Origin: an uncultured Blautia sp.
GTDB lineage: Bacteria; Bacillota; Clostridia; Lachnospirales; Lachnospiraceae
Length of the DNA stretch: 12,489 nucleotides
Direction: 5' to 3'
NCBI GenBank assembly: GCA_900551465.1
Contig: URWL01000020.1
Location: 1-12,489 of the forward strand
Both the position numbers and the translations under genes were made by a program. The notes under the pieces are model-generated. The model ran no database searches and was not told the origin of the DNA. It was given only the letters and a program-made list of their open reading frames with translations. Below are positions 1 to 6,984 of the stretch, in pieces. Each line of letters opens with the position of its first letter. Positions within the stretch are counted from its first letter, which is position 1.

Positions 1-594
1 CATTACCTGATTATAGTCCCCCTCCTTGTAATCACCGTCAAAGGCTCTTGAGGGATCCTTGATCAGAGAATGATAAAAGACATGAGTCACCTCTTCCAGA
101 GGCCAGGATACACAGGAATTTCTGGTCTCCTCATATTTGCTGACCGCCGCCTGCATTTCTGCATTTTCACTATAACTGCTGTCGGCCTTGAGAAGCTGGA
201 TCGCTGCATCATAATCATACTGGGCAGCCTTTTGCTGTGCTTCTGCCAGAACGTCTGTCTGCACAGAAGCCTGTTGGCTTTCCTTTTCTTTTTCGTCCTT
301 TTTCTGATCCTGTGAAGCTTCTTTTCCGGAAGTTTTCGTAAGAACAAATTGAGCGATCCCATTGACTGCCCCGACTACTACAACAAGTGAAACAACAGCT
401 GCAGCCCCCAGAACAGCAATTTTCTTACGGCGTGCATTTCTTTTTTGCCGGAGTTTCCTCTGTCTTCTCTTCTCTCTCAGTTCCGCAAAATACTGGTCTC
501 TTTCTTCCTCCGTCATAAGCTCCGGATCTTTTTTCTTCCTGTCCGTATCTTTTATGACCTTCTGGTCTTTTTTTATTCTGTCTTTCTCTCCCAT
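1..594 (-). CDS. Membrane-anchored polysaccharide deacetylase-like protein, N-terminal part (runs off left end)
   Basis: The frame is open from ATG at 594 to the window edge, 198 codons, with no stop; an AGGAG sits 5 nt upstream. Residues 1-57 are highly charged (Lys/Arg/Glu rich, predicted cytoplasmic), residues ~58-80 form one hydrophobic helix (Ala/Val-rich), then comes a Lys/Glu/Gln-rich linker and, from ~residue 166, the stretch VTHVFYHSLIKD followed by AFDGDYKEGDYNQVM. That stretch resembles the beginning of the extracellular domain of Lachnospiraceae proteins annotated as polysaccharide deacetylases; this rests on memory of the family, not on a search. The catalytic deacetylase motifs would lie beyond the window, so activity cannot be judged. 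A type II membrane topology with the enzyme domain outside is inferred. It is transcribed divergently from the 150-aa gene. An unrelated secreted protein with the same start cannot be excluded. Confidence 0.55.
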   Translation of the reverse strand, partial: MGEKDRIKKDQKVIKDTDRKKKDPELMTEEERDQYFAELREKRRQRKLRQKRNARRKKIAVLGAAAVVSLVVVVGAVNGIAQFVLTKTSGKEASQDQKKDEKEKESQQASVQTDVLAEAQQKAAQYDYDAAIQLLKADSSYSENAEMQAAVSKYEETRNSCVSWPLEEVTHVFYHSLIKDPSRAFDGDYKEGDYNQVM

Positions 595-689
595 ATTAAC
601 TCCTGGTGTTTATTTTTCTGTAATTTTAATATACCCAATGTTCAGGCCTTTATCCTCAACATTTTTCGTCAAATTGTGTCGTTTTGAAT

Positions 690-718
690 ATTATATCTTT
701 TTATCTGTATAATTTCCA
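690..718 (-). promoter_or_regulatory. Candidate sigma-A promoter for the deacetylase-like gene
   Basis: On the minus strand, TGGAAA (713-718) is followed after 17 nt by a perfect TATAAT (690-695). The -35 box is only 4/6, so this is a moderate call; the start codon lies about 90 nt downstream. Confidence 0.4.
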
Positions 719-793
719 CTATTTTACAGTAATATAAACTGTTTTTCTATAAATTCAATCTAAATTCATTTTCCCCTTTTCCTTCGAAACTGT

Positions 794-822
794 TTGCCTT
801 TTAGACGGATTAATGATAAAAT
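794..822 (+). promoter_or_regulatory. Sigma-A promoter for the 150-aa membrane protein gene
   Basis: TTGCCT (794-799), a 17-nt spacer and TAAAAT (817-822) match the sigma-A consensus well and lie about 90 nt before the ATG at 915. Confidence 0.6.
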
Positions 823-914
823 ATACTTCGCATGACAAAGCATCTCTTTACAGGCCTTCCTTTCATATCTGCCTGTCCGGAGAAAAATAATTTTACATAT
901 TGAGGAGGGTATTT

Positions 915-1367
915 ATGAATACATTTACCATCGTTCTTCTGGTTATCCTGGGTGTCCTCATCGTTGCAATGATCGCACTTTATTTTTTTGGGAAAAAGGC
1001 ACAAAAAAAACAGGAAGAACAGCAGGCACAGATTGAAGCTTCAAAACAGACGGTCTCTATGCTGGTCATTGATAAGAAACGTCTTCGTTTAAAGGAATCC
1101 GGTCTTCCCCAGATGGTTATCGATCAGACGCCTAAATATCTGCGCCGTACCAAACTTCCCATCGTTAAGGCAAAGATTGGTCCCAAGATTTCCATTATGA
1201 TCGCAGACGAAAAGATTTTTGAGCAGATTCCGATCAAAAAAGAAGTAAAAGCTGATATCAGTGGTCTGTACATTGTAGGCGTACGCGGTATCCGAGGTCA
1301 CCTTGACACACCGCCTGCGAAAAAGAAAGGCTTCTTTAAAAGAATGTTCAGTAAAAAAGAAAAATAA
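915..1367 (+). CDS. Conserved single-pass membrane protein of unknown function (150 aa)
   Basis: I chose ATG at 915 because a near-perfect GAGGAGGG (902-909) lies 5 nt upstream; a TTG at 900 in the same frame overlaps that site and is unlikely to be the start. Residues ~4-25 form one strongly hydrophobic helix, followed by a Lys/Gln/Glu-rich stretch (~27-45) that should stay in the cytoplasm by the positive-inside rule. Residues ~45-130 form a compact domain with alternating hydrophobic strands (MLVIDKKRLRL, ISIMIADEKIF, LYIVGVRGIRG), and the last 20 residues are very basic. I do not recognise a functional domain; it looks like a conserved Clostridia/Lachnospiraceae hypothetical protein. Its own promoter and a strong terminator make it a monocistronic gene. 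The basic tail could contact nucleic acid or phospholipid heads, but that is only a guess. Confidence 0.8.
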   Translation: MNTFTIVLLVILGVLIVAMIALYFFGKKAQKKQEEQQAQIEASKQTVSMLVIDKKRLRLKESGLPQMVIDQTPKYLRRTKLPIVKAKIGPKISIMIADEKIFEQIPIKKEVKADISGLYIVGVRGIRGHLDTPPAKKKGFFKRMFSKKEK

Positions 1368-1372
1368 AGTTC

Positions 1373-1412
1373 AAAAAAAATGAGGCTGCTGCTGCAACAG
1401 CCTCATTTTTTT
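1373..1412. terminator. Bidirectional Rho-independent terminator
   Basis: A perfect 9-bp inverted repeat, ATGAGGCTG (1380-1388) and CAGCCTCAT (1398-1406), with a 9-nt loop, is flanked by A8 on the left and T7 on the right. It can end transcription from the 150-aa gene (plus) and from the murI/DUF1934 operon (minus), whose stop codon overlaps the T run. Confidence 0.92.
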
Positions 1413-1857
1413 ATAACACAAAATCTTTTGAATCTGCCGGCTGCGCCTGAACGGAAAGATAGCAGTCTGCCACATGCTCTTCATTCATATCCAACGCATA
1501 ATCCACCTTCATATCAATACTGTTTTCGCTTTCCCTCAGTTTCATCCCTGTGGCCGCAATTCCCATCTGCAAAGTACCAAAAGGAGTGGTATACAGAGTC
1601 ATGTTCTTTTTTCCCTGTTCGAATACCATATGTACATTGACCAGCCCCTGCTTCCTGACTTCCATACTTCCGGAAGACATTTTTATGTAATTGATAGTAG
1701 GCTGGGAACTTTCATCCAGTATCTCCTCATATCTGAGATAGTGGCTTCCATTACGGAAATAATACTCTCCGGGAACAACAAGCTCTATGGGTTCCTGTTC
1801 ATCTCCTGCATCCATCATCTGAAGTCCACGCACATGTATCAGTACGTTTTTGTCCAT
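1411..1857 (-). CDS. DUF1934 family protein (YwiB-like)
   Basis: A 148-aa soluble protein. The pattern VLIHVRGLQ near the N terminus, a central strand-rich region (YYFRNGSHYLRYEE, then INYIKMSSGSMEVRKQG) and TPFGTLQMGIAATGM are characteristic of the DUF1934/YwiB family, small beta-barrel proteins resembling calycins; no biochemical role is firmly known to me. There is no signal peptide or membrane segment, and the length fits the family (about 140-150 aa). The ribosome-binding site AGGAGGCA overlaps the murI stop codon and only 9 nt separate the genes, so it is almost certainly cotranscribed and perhaps translationally coupled with murI. It is the last gene before the bidirectional terminator. 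Confidence 0.85.
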   Translation of the reverse strand: MDKNVLIHVRGLQMMDAGDEQEPIELVVPGEYYFRNGSHYLRYEEILDESSQPTINYIKMSSGSMEVRKQGLVNVHMVFEQGKKNMTLYTTPFGTLQMGIAATGMKLRESENSIDMKVDYALDMNEEHVADCYLSVQAQPADSKDFVL

Positions 1858-1866
1858 AAGTGCCTC

Positions 1867-2688
1867 CTAATATTTTTCGATATCTATTTTTTTAGTTGTT
1901 TCCACATCGTAAGGCAGGATCGAGCCTGCAAAGGCTTTGAATTTATCTGCCAGATCACTGACATAAAAACGATATGGAAATTCTTCCTGCTCCTGTCCTG
2001 AGCTGACCAGATCCATTTTCTGAAGAAGCGCTTTCAGATCCAGGGCTGTTTCATATGCAGGATTCACAAGCCGCACTTCCTCTCCCATAAACTCCCGGAT
2101 CGTAGATCGGATAAGAGGATAATGAGTACAGCCCAGGATCAGAGTATCTACATTTTTGTCCTTAAATTCCTGAAGATATCTGGCTGTAACCTCCATGGTC
2201 ACAGGATCATGAAGCCAGCCTTCCTCCACAAGAGGAACAAACAGAGGACAGGCCTTACCGATCACCGTTATATCCGGATCAAGTTTTTTCAGATAAGAAG
2301 CATGGATCCCGCTGTCAATAGTACCCACCGTTCCAATGACTCCCACTCTTTTATTCTTTGTTTCCTCAGCCGCAACCCTGGCTCCCGGTTCGATCACACC
2401 GATAATGGGAATCTCAAATTCATCCCTTACCTCATCCAGCGCAAATGCGCTTGCTGTATTACATGCGATCACAATAGCCTTTACCTGCTGCTCCATAAGA
2501 AAATGAATGATCTGTTTTGAATAGCGGATGATATTTTCTCTTGATTTTGACCCATAAGGCACACGGGCTGTATCTCCAAAATATACAATTTTTTCTGACG
2601 GAAGATTCCGCATGATCTCGCGGGCAACCGTAAGACCGCCCACGCCGGAATCAAATACGCCAATAGGCGCATCTCTGTCTGGCTTCAT
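1867..2688 (-). CDS. murI: Glutamate racemase
   Basis: A 273-aa enzyme interconverting L- and D-glutamate to supply D-Glu for peptidoglycan; cytoplasmic. All diagnostic motifs are visible: GVFDSGVGGLTV at 10-21 (Asp13, Ser14), YFGDTARVPYGSK at 36-48, ACNTAS at 75-80 with catalytic Cys76, and LGCTHYP at 185-191 with the second catalytic Cys187 and His189. The length is normal for MurI. A GGAG lies about 8 nt upstream of ATG 2688. It follows the small 71-aa gene by 60 nt with no terminator between, so it can be read from the germination operon upstream, though as an essential enzyme it probably has its own promoter in that gap; I see no convincing one. The link to germination genes may be mere gene order rather than function. 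Confidence 0.97.
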   Translation of the reverse strand: MKPDRDAPIGVFDSGVGGLTVAREIMRNLPSEKIVYFGDTARVPYGSKSRENIIRYSKQIIHFLMEQQVKAIVIACNTASAFALDEVRDEFEIPIIGVIEPGARVAAEETKNKRVGVIGTVGTIDSGIHASYLKKLDPDITVIGKACPLFVPLVEEGWLHDPVTMEVTARYLQEFKDKNVDTLILGCTHYPLIRSTIREFMGEEVRLVNPAYETALDLKALLQKMDLVSSGQEQEEFPYRFYVSDLADKFKAFAGSILPYDVETTKKIDIEKY

Positions 2689-2748
2689 ATACCATTCTCC
2701 ATTTCTGAACTAATATGCATATTCAATATTCTTAGCCTGTATATCATA

Positions 2749-2964
2749 TCACCAATCCAGAACTTCCGCAAGACGAAAGGCTATCTTTCGAGGATGGTCC
2801 TCCTCCTTTTCAGAAAAACAAAATTCCGGATATATTGTTCCCCACCATGCTGCCGTCCTGCAGGTTTTTGGAAGCCTGACACCTCCTGCCACCAGTATTG
2901 CCGCGGCCATGGCGGCAAGAACAGAAACGAGCAGTCTGTTTCTTTTCTCTTTTAACCATTCCAT
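2749..2964 (-). CDS. Small one-TM protein downstream of the gerB-gerC fusion (71 aa)
   Basis: I do not recognise this protein. It begins with a basic segment (MEWLKEKRNR), then a hydrophobic helix at ~11-29 rich in Ala/Val/Leu, then a short tail with RTAAWWGTIYPEFCF and a charged end finishing LAEVLDW. The helix could be a signal anchor or an uncleaved signal peptide. A perfect AAGGAGG (2974-2980) lies 9 nt before ATG 2964, which argues strongly that it is translated. It starts 52 nt after the fusion-gene stop on the same strand with no terminator between, so it is probably the third gene of the germination operon. Some Bacillus germinant-receptor operons carry a small membrane 'D' subunit, but those have two TM helices and I see no sequence similarity; a role in the receptor is only suggested by position. 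Confidence 0.72.
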   Translation of the reverse strand: MEWLKEKRNRLLVSVLAAMAAAILVAGGVRLPKTCRTAAWWGTIYPEFCFSEKEEDHPRKIAFRLAEVLDW

Positions 2965-3016
2965 TCCTCATTGCCTCCTTATATTACTATTCAGAGTATG
3001 GACAGTTTCTGTTCTT

Positions 3017-4678
3017 TTATTCCAGATATACCCGGATCTCTTCATTTTCCAGAAGGATCGCCGGAAGAGCCGGAAGAGTTCCATTCTTATACCACTGATG
3101 ATAAACCTGGCGTAAAGTCATTCCCTTTTTCTGCTGATCCGGGAGACGGTTCTCCAAAAGTCCTGTAAGGTATTCTCCTATAGAGGTTCCGCCGCTGTCC
3201 CAGGCTAAAACGGCTGAAGGATTTTCCGTTTGAAATACATAAACATTTTCTCCAACAAAAGGATCCTGATCCAGATAGGTAAGGAATTCTGTCCATCTCC
3301 CGCTTTCCACAAGCTGATTTCCCATCAGGATCACCTGAATATGGCTCATATCCAGATATTTTTCCTGAGACTGGTCATATTTTTCCCTGATCTGTACAAA
3401 ATCTCTTCCTGTAACAGACAAAACAGAAGATTCCTTTTCTTCTTCCTCTTTTTCCTGTCCCGTAGCTTTTGGAAGGTCCGGCGTTCCATATATCAGAGAG
3501 AAACCCTCTTCTGAAGTATTTACGCCCAAAGCAAGAGGATACATTCTTTTTTCCGGCTCTATCGCTGCACATCCGCTGAGAAACAGCAAAAAAGCTACGC
3601 AAAGACAGCCAATCACCTTTTTTTGTCTTTTTTTCTTTCTGTTAAGCAGCATTCCTCCCTGTATCAGAATCAGCCCCGGTACAAATACATACCCCAGATA
3701 TGACCCGAACACAGCTTCAATTCCTTTTCCATCTGTATTTATCACCGCTGCTGCAAAAACAGCTGCCGGAAGCCACCATCGTCCCTTTCCCATATGCGAT
3801 CTGATCAGAATCTGGTGTCCATAATGAAACAGGCTTCCCACTGCAAAAAGTAAACTGTAAAGAAGGAACCCCATCCACAGCACATCAAACCTTGCCAGTA
3901 CGTTTCCCGGAAGATCTGCCCCTGCCAGAAGCGGCAGCACCGGATAGGATTCCTGCTGCAGTCTGTCCCACCCCAGTACAGCCGGAAGCAAAAGAAGAAT
4001 TCCTGCCAGAAGTCCGGCAAGTGTCAGAATTCCAACAACTACGGTTTTTCCCACAGTGCTTCTTTTTTCTACATCACGCAGCATAAACGGAAGAAGTGCA
4101 ATACCGGAAAAAGCACATAATACCCCATAAAAACTTTTCAGTGTATCCTGTCCCGAAAACAGAACCGGCATTTCCTTCATATAAGCAATACGGATCTGTC
4201 CCATGCAAAGCAGCAGCATCAGGAGTATTCCTCCCAAAAGAACTCCCCCTGATACCTCTGCCATCCTTCCTCTTCTCTGCATTCCTTTACAGGTACCAAA
4301 GCTGCATATAAAAACTGTAAAAAAAATGATCACGGTTCCCGGAATTCCTGTTACCAGCACAGACGGCACCAGCTTCCCTGTCAGAGATAAAAGATAACCA
4401 TTGGCAAGGATCACATAACTCAAAAAGAAAAGCCCTGTCAGTCGTCCTGCAATCGGTCCCAGCATTTTTACCGGATCAGAATACCAGGGAACCAGACGCC
4501 GGAGAAAAAAGCTGTACAAAATCAGAAAAACACCTGCCAGCATTGTTCCAATGATTCCCGCCGCTCCCAGAATCTGCCCTCTTCCCGGAAGACAAAGGAG
4601 CGTCGGTGCCAAAAAAGCAAGAACCATCTGTCTGTAAAGCTGTCGGTGAGAAATTCTGTTATTATCTGCATAGTCCAT
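3017..4678 (-). CDS. GerB (spore germination permease)-GerC N-terminal domain fusion
   Basis: A 553-aa hybrid. Residues ~1-350 match the GerAB/spore permease family (APC superfamily): an N-terminal ISHRQLYRQMVLAF segment and about ten hydrophobic helices (roughly 17-33, 38-60, 78-100, 108-126, 142-163, 182-200, 210-235, 262-285, 302-318, 323-345). Residues 355-370 hold a second hydrophobic stretch ending in a perfect lipobox, LSGC with Cys370, after a Lys/Arg-rich run (346-354). Residues ~371-553 match the N-terminal domain of Ger(x)C lipoproteins (MYPLALGVN, then LDMSHIQVILMG near 457-468). The usual GerC C-terminal domain is absent; the frame closes with TAA after EEIRVYLE. The start has AAGGAGGAAA overlapping the gerA stop, 5 nt upstream of the ATG. 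Two A7 runs (3618-3624, 3628-3634) lie exactly at the joint. In normal receptors, GerB senses the germinant in the spore inner membrane and GerC is a separate lipoprotein partner. Confidence 0.88.
   Translation of the reverse strand: MDYADNNRISHRQLYRQMVLAFLAPTLLCLPGRGQILGAAGIIGTMLAGVFLILYSFFLRRLVPWYSDPVKMLGPIAGRLTGLFFLSYVILANGYLLSLTGKLVPSVLVTGIPGTVIIFFTVFICSFGTCKGMQRRGRMAEVSGGVLLGGILLMLLLCMGQIRIAYMKEMPVLFSGQDTLKSFYGVLCAFSGIALLPFMLRDVEKRSTVGKTVVVGILTLAGLLAGILLLLPAVLGWDRLQQESYPVLPLLAGADLPGNVLARFDVLWMGFLLYSLLFAVGSLFHYGHQILIRSHMGKGRWWLPAAVFAAAVINTDGKGIEAVFGSYLGYVFVPGLILIQGGMLLNRKKKRQKKVIGCLCVAFLLFLSGCAAIEPEKRMYPLALGVNTSEEGFSLIYGTPDLPKATGQEKEEEEKESSVLSVTGRDFVQIREKYDQSQEKYLDMSHIQVILMGNQLVESGRWTEFLTYLDQDPFVGENVYVFQTENPSAVLAWDSGGTSIGEYLTGLLENRLPDQQKKGMTLRQVYHQWYKNGTLPALPAILLENEEIRVYLE
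3650..3660 (-). promoter_or_regulatory. Possible internal translation start for a free GerC-like lipoprotein
   Basis: Inside the fusion gene, AGGGAGGA (3653-3660) directly abuts an in-frame ATG (3650-3652, residue 343). Translation from here would give a 211-aa protein whose first 28 residues are a textbook lipoprotein signal peptide (basic start, hydrophobic core, LSGC). The spacing between the Shine-Dalgarno core and ATG is much shorter than optimal, so use of this start is uncertain. Confidence 0.3.
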
Positions 4679-4683
4679 ACTTA

Positions 4684-6165
4684 TTATTTCCTCCTTCGAA
4701 GACGGAGCTTTTGTTCCCTGCGTGCATAAAGAGGGCGGAACTGACGTTTACGAAAAGGCAGTCTCAGAATTCCGTCGCCTACATCTTTCACCGGCTCCTT
4801 TTTTACAAAAGGCAGAAGATATGGCATGCCAAAGCTTAAAAGTCCTGCCAGATGTGCCACAGTCATATAAATTCCCAGTACGATACCAAAAATACCAAGA
4901 TATCCTCCCAAAAACAGAAACAGATACTTTAAAAGCCGAAATGCCGAAGCAAATTCTTCATTTGGTATCACCATTCCTCCAAGAGCTGTCAGCGCCACGA
5001 TCATCACTACTATTGGGCTGACCAGATTGGCACTTACGGCAGCCTGGCCAACGATCAGACCACCCACTATTCCTATGGCGTTTCCCAGAGATCCCGGCAC
5101 CCGTACTCCTGCCTCCCGTATCAGCTCAAAAGACAGTTCCAGAAAAACAAGTTCTGTTACACTGGAGAACGGCACGCCTTCTCTTGCCTCGGCAAAAGAC
5201 AGAAGAAGATTTGTAGGAAGGATCTGTGTGTGAAACCGGATCACGGCAAGATACAGCCCTGGAAGAAGTACCGACATGATCAGCGCCAGATACCGAAGAA
5301 TCCGCAGAAAAGAAGCCATTTCAAAATGATGATACCAGTCCTCACTGCTTTCCATAAATCCGTTAAAAGAACTTGGCAGGATCAAAGCATAGGGAGTATT
5401 GTCACAGATCACAACAATCTTTCCATTTAAAAGTTCCTGAGCCGCACGATCCGGACGTTCTGTTGTCTGATACTGTGGAAACGGGGAGTACCATGTTTCT
5501 TCTGTCAGCTGTTCCAGCATCCCGCTGTCCAGTATGCCGTCGATCTCAAATTCCTCCAGTCTTTCTTTTACTTTCTCCAGAAGCTCTTCATGAACCAGAT
5601 CTTCAATATAAAGAATCTGGATCATGGTATTTGACCGGATACCTGCACTTGTTTCCACAACTTTCATCCGGGTATCCCGAAGCCGTTTCCTTACAAGAGC
5701 AGAATTTGTTTTTACCGAATCAGAAAATCCTTCTCTGGATCCCCGAAGCACCTTTTCTGTCTCTGCTCCGGACACTCCCATATTCGGATATCCTTTACTT
5801 GATATCTTCATAGCCTTATCATAGCCGTCCATAAAGAAGAGAGCATTTCCGGCAAGAAGAGCTGCAAAGGCTTCTTCCATATTGTCAAACTTCTTTACAT
5901 CTGCGATACCCAGGCTGTTGTTCCGCATAAAATCCTGGATCTGCTCCGGTGAGATTTCCCAGAAGTGATTTACCATTTTTCCAATAGCGGAATCATCCAG
6001 CATCATATTAGAAACTGCCACTTCGATATATACCATAAGGCAGTCTATCTTCCAGCTGTCGCCCAGGCGCATGGGACGGATCAGAATGTCCGCACAATTT
6101 TCACATCTGGCACGTATATAAGCTTCATTTTCTTTCAGATCAGAGGAAATTTTTGTTTTTTCCAT
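4684..6165 (-). CDS. GerA-type spore germinant receptor subunit A
   Basis: A full-length (493 aa) member of the GerA family (PF03323), the membrane subunit of spore germinant receptors, thought to form an ion channel opened by germinant. The N-terminal cytoplasmic part (1-~285) contains RGSREGFSD at 141-149 and ERPDRAAQELLNGKI at ~236-250, both family hallmarks. The membrane part has hydrophobic segments at ~286-312, ~335-356, ~372-411 (two passes) and ~421-449, with REAGVRVPGSLGNAIGIVGG at ~360-378. The C terminus is very basic. AGGAGG (6171-6176) lies 5 nt before ATG 6165. It ends in tandem TAATAA stops whose surroundings carry the ribosome-binding site of the gerB-gerC gene, so the two are translated from one message. 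Which germinant it senses cannot be read from sequence. A gerK/gerA name would be arbitrary, so no symbol is given. Confidence 0.95.
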   Translation of the reverse strand: MEKTKISSDLKENEAYIRARCENCADILIRPMRLGDSWKIDCLMVYIEVAVSNMMLDDSAIGKMVNHFWEISPEQIQDFMRNNSLGIADVKKFDNMEEAFAALLAGNALFFMDGYDKAMKISSKGYPNMGVSGAETEKVLRGSREGFSDSVKTNSALVRKRLRDTRMKVVETSAGIRSNTMIQILYIEDLVHEELLEKVKERLEEFEIDGILDSGMLEQLTEETWYSPFPQYQTTERPDRAAQELLNGKIVVICDNTPYALILPSSFNGFMESSEDWYHHFEMASFLRILRYLALIMSVLLPGLYLAVIRFHTQILPTNLLLSFAEAREGVPFSSVTELVFLELSFELIREAGVRVPGSLGNAIGIVGGLIVGQAAVSANLVSPIVVMIVALTALGGMVIPNEEFASAFRLLKYLFLFLGGYLGIFGIVLGIYMTVAHLAGLLSFGMPYLLPFVKKEPVKDVGDGILRLPFRKRQFRPLYARREQKLRLRRRK

Positions 6166-6182
6166 GGGAGCCTCCTGTGGTC

Positions 6183-6214
6183 AAAAAAAGAGAGATACTT
6201 TATGTATCCCTCTT
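6183..6214 (-). terminator. Rho-independent terminator after gntR
   Basis: On the minus strand, AAGAGGGATAC (6204-6214), a 5-nt loop and GTATCTCTCTT (6188-6198) pair over 11 bp with one G-T pair, followed by T7. It ends the ispE-gntR transcript 24 nt past the gntR stop and lies only ~18 nt before the gerA ribosome-binding site. Confidence 0.8.
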
Positions 6215-6237
6215 AGAGTAACCACTTTTTATAATTT

Positions 6238-6939
6238 TTATTTATTCTTTTTTTCTTTTTCTCTCTGTGCAGTTTCTTCTCTGATAGAGCATACAATTGC
6301 TTCCCTCTGATTTTCAATGTGACGGAAAGAAATCTCCTGAGCTGTTTTCACGTCCCTGGCCTTTATCGCCTCATACAGCTCTTCATGCTCTTTTACCAGA
6401 AGGTTTCGTGTTTCCTCATCTTTTAAATACTCCACTCTGTACCGATAAATCTGCTCTCTCAGATTATTCAGTACCTGATTCAGACGCCGGTTATCCGAAG
6501 ACTGATAAATCACCTCATGAAAAGCCACATCTGCTTCCGCAAGTTTTACCAGATTTCCGTCTGCCATTGTTCTTTCAAAAATCTTAGCAGCCTCCCAAAG
6601 CTGCTCCAGCTGTTCCTCCGTCATTCTGGCACATGCATTTTCTATGGAAAGATTCTCCAGTGCGATCCTCACCTCCAGAACATCATTCAGATCTTTTTCT
6701 GTAATATTGGCAACCTGAGCGCCCCTCCTGGGGATCATTACTACAAGTCCTTCCAGCTCCAGTTTACGCATTGCCTCCCGGACAGGAGTACGGCTGACCC
6801 CCAGCCGTTCTGCCAAAGCGATCTCCATCAGCCTTTCTCCCGGCTTCAGCTCCCCTTTTAAAATAGCTTTTCGAAGAGTATTAAACACCACATCTCTAAG
6901 AGGCAGATATTCATTCATGTCAACAGAAAAATCGTTCAT
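6238..6939 (-). CDS. GntR-family transcriptional regulator, FadR subfamily (FCD domain)
   Basis: A 233-aa DNA-binding regulator. Residues ~12-75 form the winged helix-turn-helix, with LAERLGVSRTPVREAMRKL (42-60) as the recognition region typical of GntR proteins. Residues ~85-220 form the all-helical FCD ligand domain; the usual metal/ligand-binding set is present: Asp137 and His141 in DVAFH, His185 in KEHEELYEAI, and His207. This points to a small carboxylate or metal-dependent effector, but the ligand is unknown. The start has AGGAGGAG about 8 nt upstream of ATG 6939. It lies 45 nt after ispE in the same direction and is followed by a terminator, so it is likely cotranscribed with ispE. Target genes could include neighbours, but I see no obvious repeated operator. 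Confidence 0.93.
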   Translation of the reverse strand: MNDFSVDMNEYLPLRDVVFNTLRKAILKGELKPGERLMEIALAERLGVSRTPVREAMRKLELEGLVVMIPRRGAQVANITEKDLNDVLEVRIALENLSIENACARMTEEQLEQLWEAAKIFERTMADGNLVKLAEADVAFHEVIYQSSDNRRLNQVLNNLREQIYRYRVEYLKDEETRNLLVKEHEELYEAIKARDVKTAQEISFRHIENQREAIVCSIREETAQREKEKKNK

Positions 6940-6984
6940 CTCCAGTGTCTCCTCCTACCTTTTATCTGTTTTGCATTCCCGTCA

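Larger units (their letters stand above)
595..914. other. Divergent intergenic region with two promoters
   Basis: A 320-nt AT-rich region between two divergent genes with no credible coding sequence. It holds a candidate sigma-A promoter for each direction (690-718 minus, 794-822 plus), leaving 5' leaders of roughly 85-90 nt on both sides. I see no recognisable riboswitch core or strong hairpin in either leader. Confidence 0.6.

Noticed and set aside
900..914. TTG start extending the 150-aa gene by five codons
   Set aside because: The TTG overlaps the GAGGAGGG ribosome-binding site that serves the ATG at 915, so it is very unlikely to be used.
829..914. Leader of the 150-aa gene as a riboswitch
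   Set aside because: The leader is ~86 nt and I find no stable multi-helix fold, conserved core or terminator before the ribosome-binding site.
1474..2001. Plus-strand open frame of 175 codons opposite DUF1934 and murI
   Set aside because: It is antisense to two well-supported genes, lacks a ribosome-binding site and reads as low-quality Ser/Ile/Phe-rich sequence.
5373..5813. Plus-strand open frame of 146 codons opposite gerA
   Set aside because: A shadow of the gerA coding sequence with no family features and no proper ribosome-binding site.
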